A stretch of DNA of 17,558 nucleotides, taken from Promethearchaeota archaeon. Lineage in GTDB: Archaea > Asgardarchaeota > Lokiarchaeia > Sigynarchaeales > SOKP01. The position numbers and the translations under genes are program-made. The stretch lies in contig JAUWBH010000129.1 in assembly GCA_030605085.1 (NCBI GenBank), positions 1 through 17,558 on the forward strand, written 5' to 3'. The notes beneath the pieces were generated by a model. That model was not told the DNA's origin, searched no databases, and saw only the letters and a list, made by a program, of their open reading frames with translations. Positions 15,581 to 17,558 of this stretch are shown piece after piece; position 1 is the first letter of the stretch, and each line of letters begins with the position of its first letter.

Positions 15581-16267
15581 ATGGAAGCTAACAAAAGAAA
15601 TAATTGTAAAACAGAAATTCTTAAAGTATTAGACGATTCCCCAATGGGATTAACAATTACAGAAATTTCATCAAAAATAGGATTTAATCGCAACACCGCC
15701 TCCAAATATTTAGAAGTTTTAGAGACGGCCGGATTAGTATATAAAAAGGAGATTAGTCGCGCAAAGTTATTTTTCAGTAAAAAAAGGAAATACTTGAGGA
15801 GAAGTCTAGTGAATTCTTTTATACAAGCTTTATTATATGCTATAAAAAACGAACTTCCCAATCAAGAACAGATTGTTAAAAAAATTGGTAGAAATATTTT
15901 GGATCGATTCCAATTTCCCATTAGAGACGCATATATTAAAGAATTTGAAAAATATAGGGGGATTTCTGACCCCCAATCTGAATTAAAGCTTTTTAAAGAA
16001 TTTTACAATGCCTTTGATTTTTTTCAAGAAGATCTTGATATTTCAATTGTGGAACTTCACCAAAATAGGGTAATATATAGAATTAAAAATTCAGAATATT
16101 TAGGAACTTCTGATGATTTCGTTTATTTCTATTATATAGCCTGCGGAATCACCGAGAGGATATATTTACAAAATTTAAATAGAAAAGTAATGTGTAATGT
16201 TGAAAATATTCATATATCACATAATAAGGAAGACTCTTTTATTGATATATCGTTGGAAATTCAATAA
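15581..16267 (+). CDS. winged-HTH regulator with V4R-like C-terminal domain, module 2 paralogue
   Basis: This 228-residue protein is paralogous to the regulator at 12830-13510. The winged helix occupies about 10-67 (GLTITEISSKIGFNRNTASK), with the basic SKKRKYLRR helix after it. The C-terminal ligand-binding-like domain keeps Cys188, Cys205 and the motif ELHQNRVIYRIKNSEYL, and again lacks the V4R cysteine pair near its end (ENIHISHNKEDSFID). A 51-bp stretch at 16052-16102 is identical in DNA to 13295-13345 of the other copy, although the flanking DNA has diverged. It is divergent from radical SAM gene 2 with about 180 bp between the starts, which points to control of that gene and of itself. 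The recognition helix (IGFNRNTASKYL) differs slightly from that of regulator 1 (IGIHRNTTSKYL), so the two may have related but separate sites. Confidence 0.82.
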   Translation: MEANKRNNCKTEILKVLDDSPMGLTITEISSKIGFNRNTASKYLEVLETAGLVYKKEISRAKLFFSKKRKYLRRSLVNSFIQALLYAIKNELPNQEQIVKKIGRNILDRFQFPIRDAYIKEFEKYRGISDPQSELKLFKEFYNAFDFFQEDLDISIVELHQNRVIYRIKNSEYLGTSDDFVYFYYIACGITERIYLQNLNRKVMCNVENIHISHNKEDSFIDISLEIQ

Positions 16268-16295
16268 CATGCTCAATTATAAGAAATAAATTTAA

Positions 16296-16318
16296 AGTTT
16301 TTCTAAATTTTTTTTTAA
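16296..16318 (+). terminator. T-run terminator after regulator 2
   Basis: A T5 stretch followed by a T9 run begins about 30 bases after the regulator's stop codon, as expected for archaeal T-run termination. Confidence 0.4.
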
Positions 16319-16331
16319 ACATATTTAATTT

Positions 16332-16568
16332 TTACCTTAAATAGAAGTCATATTCAAAATCGAATAATTCTACTTCATGCGAAATAATTAGAATCTCAAC
16401 TATATCCTCTTTCACTTCATATACAATTCTATAATTATTGAATATAACTTCTCTGATTTTCTCATCATCTTTATCAGGAAATTTACGACCGAGAAATGGA
16501 AATTCCCCCAATTGTTCTATTTTGCTAAAAATTCCTTTTACAAATTCTTTTGCCTTCTCTGGAGAATG
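16332..16568 (-). pseudogene. truncated RelE/ParE-type toxin remnant
   Basis: Read on the minus strand, the frame from 16568 to the stop at 16332 encodes 78 residues beginning HSPEKAKEFVKGIF and containing EFPFLGRKFPD, KIREVIFNNYRIVYEV and VEILIISHE. These match in order the middle and end of RelE/ParE-superfamily toxins. An in-frame TGA lies directly before the first residue, and the usual first 25 or so residues are missing. There is no start codon near the open end. The missing part would lie exactly where the upstream antitoxin frame runs on, so a short deletion appears to have joined the two genes. The product is almost certainly inactive unless there is recoding or a sequencing error. 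Confidence 0.7.
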
Positions 16569-16749
16569 TCAACCATTTTTTCATTCGTTCCTTTGCTTCT
16601 TCAAGAGTTATATAATTTCCGTCTTTTATTTGCTGCTGCGCTTGATTAATTTTTTCATTAAGATATAATTTGTAGGCAATTTCCTCTATATTTAAATTAT
16701 CTGGCAAATTTTTAATAAAATTAATAGCAGTTTCTTTTGCAGAAGGCAT
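16525..16749 (-). CDS. antitoxin-like protein with an out-of-frame toxin-derived tail
   Basis: This is a 74-residue frame. Residues 1-59 (IKNLPDNLNIEEIAYKLYL, then DGNYITLEEAKERMKKW) resemble small antitoxins encoded upstream of RelE/ParE toxins, in which an EEAKxRMxKW ending is common. The last 15 residues (LTFSREGKRICKRNF) are read from the DNA that codes for the toxin's SPEKAKEF segment in another frame, so they are not native antitoxin sequence. The frame overlaps the toxin remnant by 44 bases. Such antitoxins normally bind the toxin through the C-terminal part and often repress their own promoter. The changed tail may have abolished toxin binding. It may be relic or still expressed. Confidence 0.6.
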   Translation of the reverse strand: MPSAKETAINFIKNLPDNLNIEEIAYKLYLNEKINQAQQQIKDGNYITLEEAKERMKKWLTFSREGKRICKRNF

Positions 16750-16892
16750 GTTAATAGTAAGGCAATTTGGGAATTAAAATGTATTCAAAATCAAATTTTA
16801 TTGATATTTCGCAAATTATAAAAGGTTTTTGATCTATTTTAAAATCCAATCGTGGAAAATATATAGAATTCACCTATTAATTTAACAGTTAA

Positions 16893-17558
16893 CTATTTAC
16901 TAAAAGCTTCGAGAGCCTTTTTTGCTACTTCTTCCCCCCATTCTTGTACGAAATGTCTTGCTTCGGCTAGTTTGTATGGTTCTGGACACCCTCGAATCAT
17001 TTTTCTGAGATCTTCCATGACCGGGGGTCCAAGAACTGGATCTTTCATTCCTAATGCCATAAAAACCTTACCTCTCCATTCATTGCTGAGCCAATCGCGA
17101 GCACGTTGTGATATTTTAGCACCAAGCTGATCTGATTTATCTGGAACAATAAAAGGGAACCTACGTACTCCAGCTTTGTATCTATCATCTGGAAAAGGGG
17201 CTCTGTACGCGTTTAATTCCTCGTCTGTAAGATGAGGAGCTTGACTTTTCAGAACCATAGCAACATCGTAATTAATATTATCACCTGACCATTTGCGCCA
17301 CGCGAGAAATCCAGGATATTTTGAAATGTTACCAATCGTTAACATAGTATCCATTATAAGTAGCCTTGAAAATCGTTGAGGCATATCCATTGGTAATGTA
17401 AGCCCTATAATTCCACTCCAGTCTTGACATACGAGAGTAATGTTGTTTAAATCAAGGTGTTCTATGAAAGATATAATAGATTTACGGTGAAAATCAAAGG
17501 TATAAATTTCATCGTCTATAGGTTTATCAGATCGCCCGAATCCAAAAAAGTCTGGAGC
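16893..17558 (-). CDS. haloalkane dehalogenase, subfamily I (DhlA-like), 5' end outside the window
   Basis: The frame is open to the window edge and encodes the last 221 residues, so about 80 N-terminal residues are missing. Numbered from the edge, APDFFGFGRSDKP (1-13) is the typical strand and loop, CQDWSG gives the nucleophile Asp46 with the halide-binding Trp47, and FLAWRKW gives a second candidate halide-binding Trp87 in the cap. GMKDPVLGP gives the acid Asp173, and ARHFVQEWG gives the base His202. An Asp-His-Asp triad with two Trp is the subfamily I set, known from Xanthobacter DhlA, which hydrolyses short haloalkanes to alcohols and halide. The resemblance continues through the C-terminal GCPEPYKLAEARHF. 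An internal ATG at 17390 is not the real start, because it lies after the nucleophile. All catalytic residues within the window are intact, so the enzyme is probably active. Confidence 0.88.
   Translation of the reverse strand, partial: APDFFGFGRSDKPIDDEIYTFDFHRKSIISFIEHLDLNNITLVCQDWSGIIGLTLPMDMPQRFSRLLIMDTMLTIGNISKYPGFLAWRKWSGDNINYDVAMVLKSQAPHLTDEELNAYRAPFPDDRYKAGVRRFPFIVPDKSDQLGAKISQRARDWLSNEWRGKVFMALGMKDPVLGPPVMEDLRKMIRGCPEPYKLAEARHFVQEWGEEVAKKALEAFSK

Noticed and set aside
15502..15861. 119-residue minus-strand reading frame overlapping the start of regulator 2
   Set aside because: It lies antisense to a well-supported coding region, starts within the palindromic promoter DNA and shows no recognisable domain. 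The conserved protein is on the other strand.
16438..16668. Plus-strand 76-residue frame in the toxin-antitoxin region
   Set aside because: It is antisense to recognisable antitoxin and toxin sequence and has no similarity of its own.
1..17558. Leptospira-like bacterium as source, because of the LRR protein and PAS-rich kinase
   Set aside because: The archaeal-style box A spacing with leaderless starts, weak Shine-Dalgarno sites and archaeal-type wHTH regulators fit an Asgard archaeon better, although no marker gene settles it.

Overview
The window looks like archaeal chromosome, most likely from an Asgard archaeon of the Lokiarchaeia type. This is inferred from several features together. 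The DNA is very AT-rich (about 30% GC by eye). Most genes follow A/T-rich box A-like promoters and have weak or no Shine-Dalgarno sites, and several probable start codons lie where a leaderless start would fall. The wHTH regulators, the very large PAS-based soluble histidine kinase, the HEAT-LRR protein and the unassigned cobalamin-binding radical SAM enzymes also fit that lineage. No rRNA, tRNA or universal marker gene is present, so the assignment is not proven.

Layout. Positions 1-180 are AT-rich with no gene. Positions 187-350 form a locally GC-richer island with four or more hairpins, and this is my best candidate for an unrecognised structured RNA. Next come two plus-strand genes: an N-acyl-D-amino-acid deacylase-like amidohydrolase (515-2131) and a compact protein with two 4Fe-4S clusters from the QueG/reductive-dehalogenase family (2235-3098). 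The second ends two bases from the stop codon of a convergent 1549-residue histidine kinase with nine PAS domains and one GAF domain (7750-3101). A HEAT-LRR protein (9538-8033) follows on the minus strand.

The right half (9713-17558) is the most distinctive part. It holds two copies of a divergent module. Each copy has a cobalamin-binding radical SAM enzyme on the minus strand and, facing away on the plus strand, a wHTH regulator with a V4R-like C-terminal domain. Module 1 is 12684-10837 plus 12830-13510. Module 2 is 15397-13559 plus 15581-16267. Module 1's radical SAM gene is followed after 38 bp by a haloalkane dehalogenase-like hydrolase with a subfamily III-type catalytic pentad. Beyond module 2 lies a decayed RelE/ParE toxin-antitoxin locus, then the 3' part of a second and different dehalogenase (subfamily I, DhlA-like) that runs off the window edge.

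Working hypothesis (inference): the right half is an accessory locus in which two paralogous radical SAM/B12 enzymes, each under its own ligand-responsive divergent repressor or activator, work near alpha/beta-hydrolase dehalogenases on halogenated or otherwise unusual small molecules. The corrinoid/Fe-S protein at 2235-3098 fits the same chemistry, although a very long gene separates it from the modules. Adjacent perfect palindromes in the divergent promoter region of module 2, with a matching half-site in module 1, are candidate operators.
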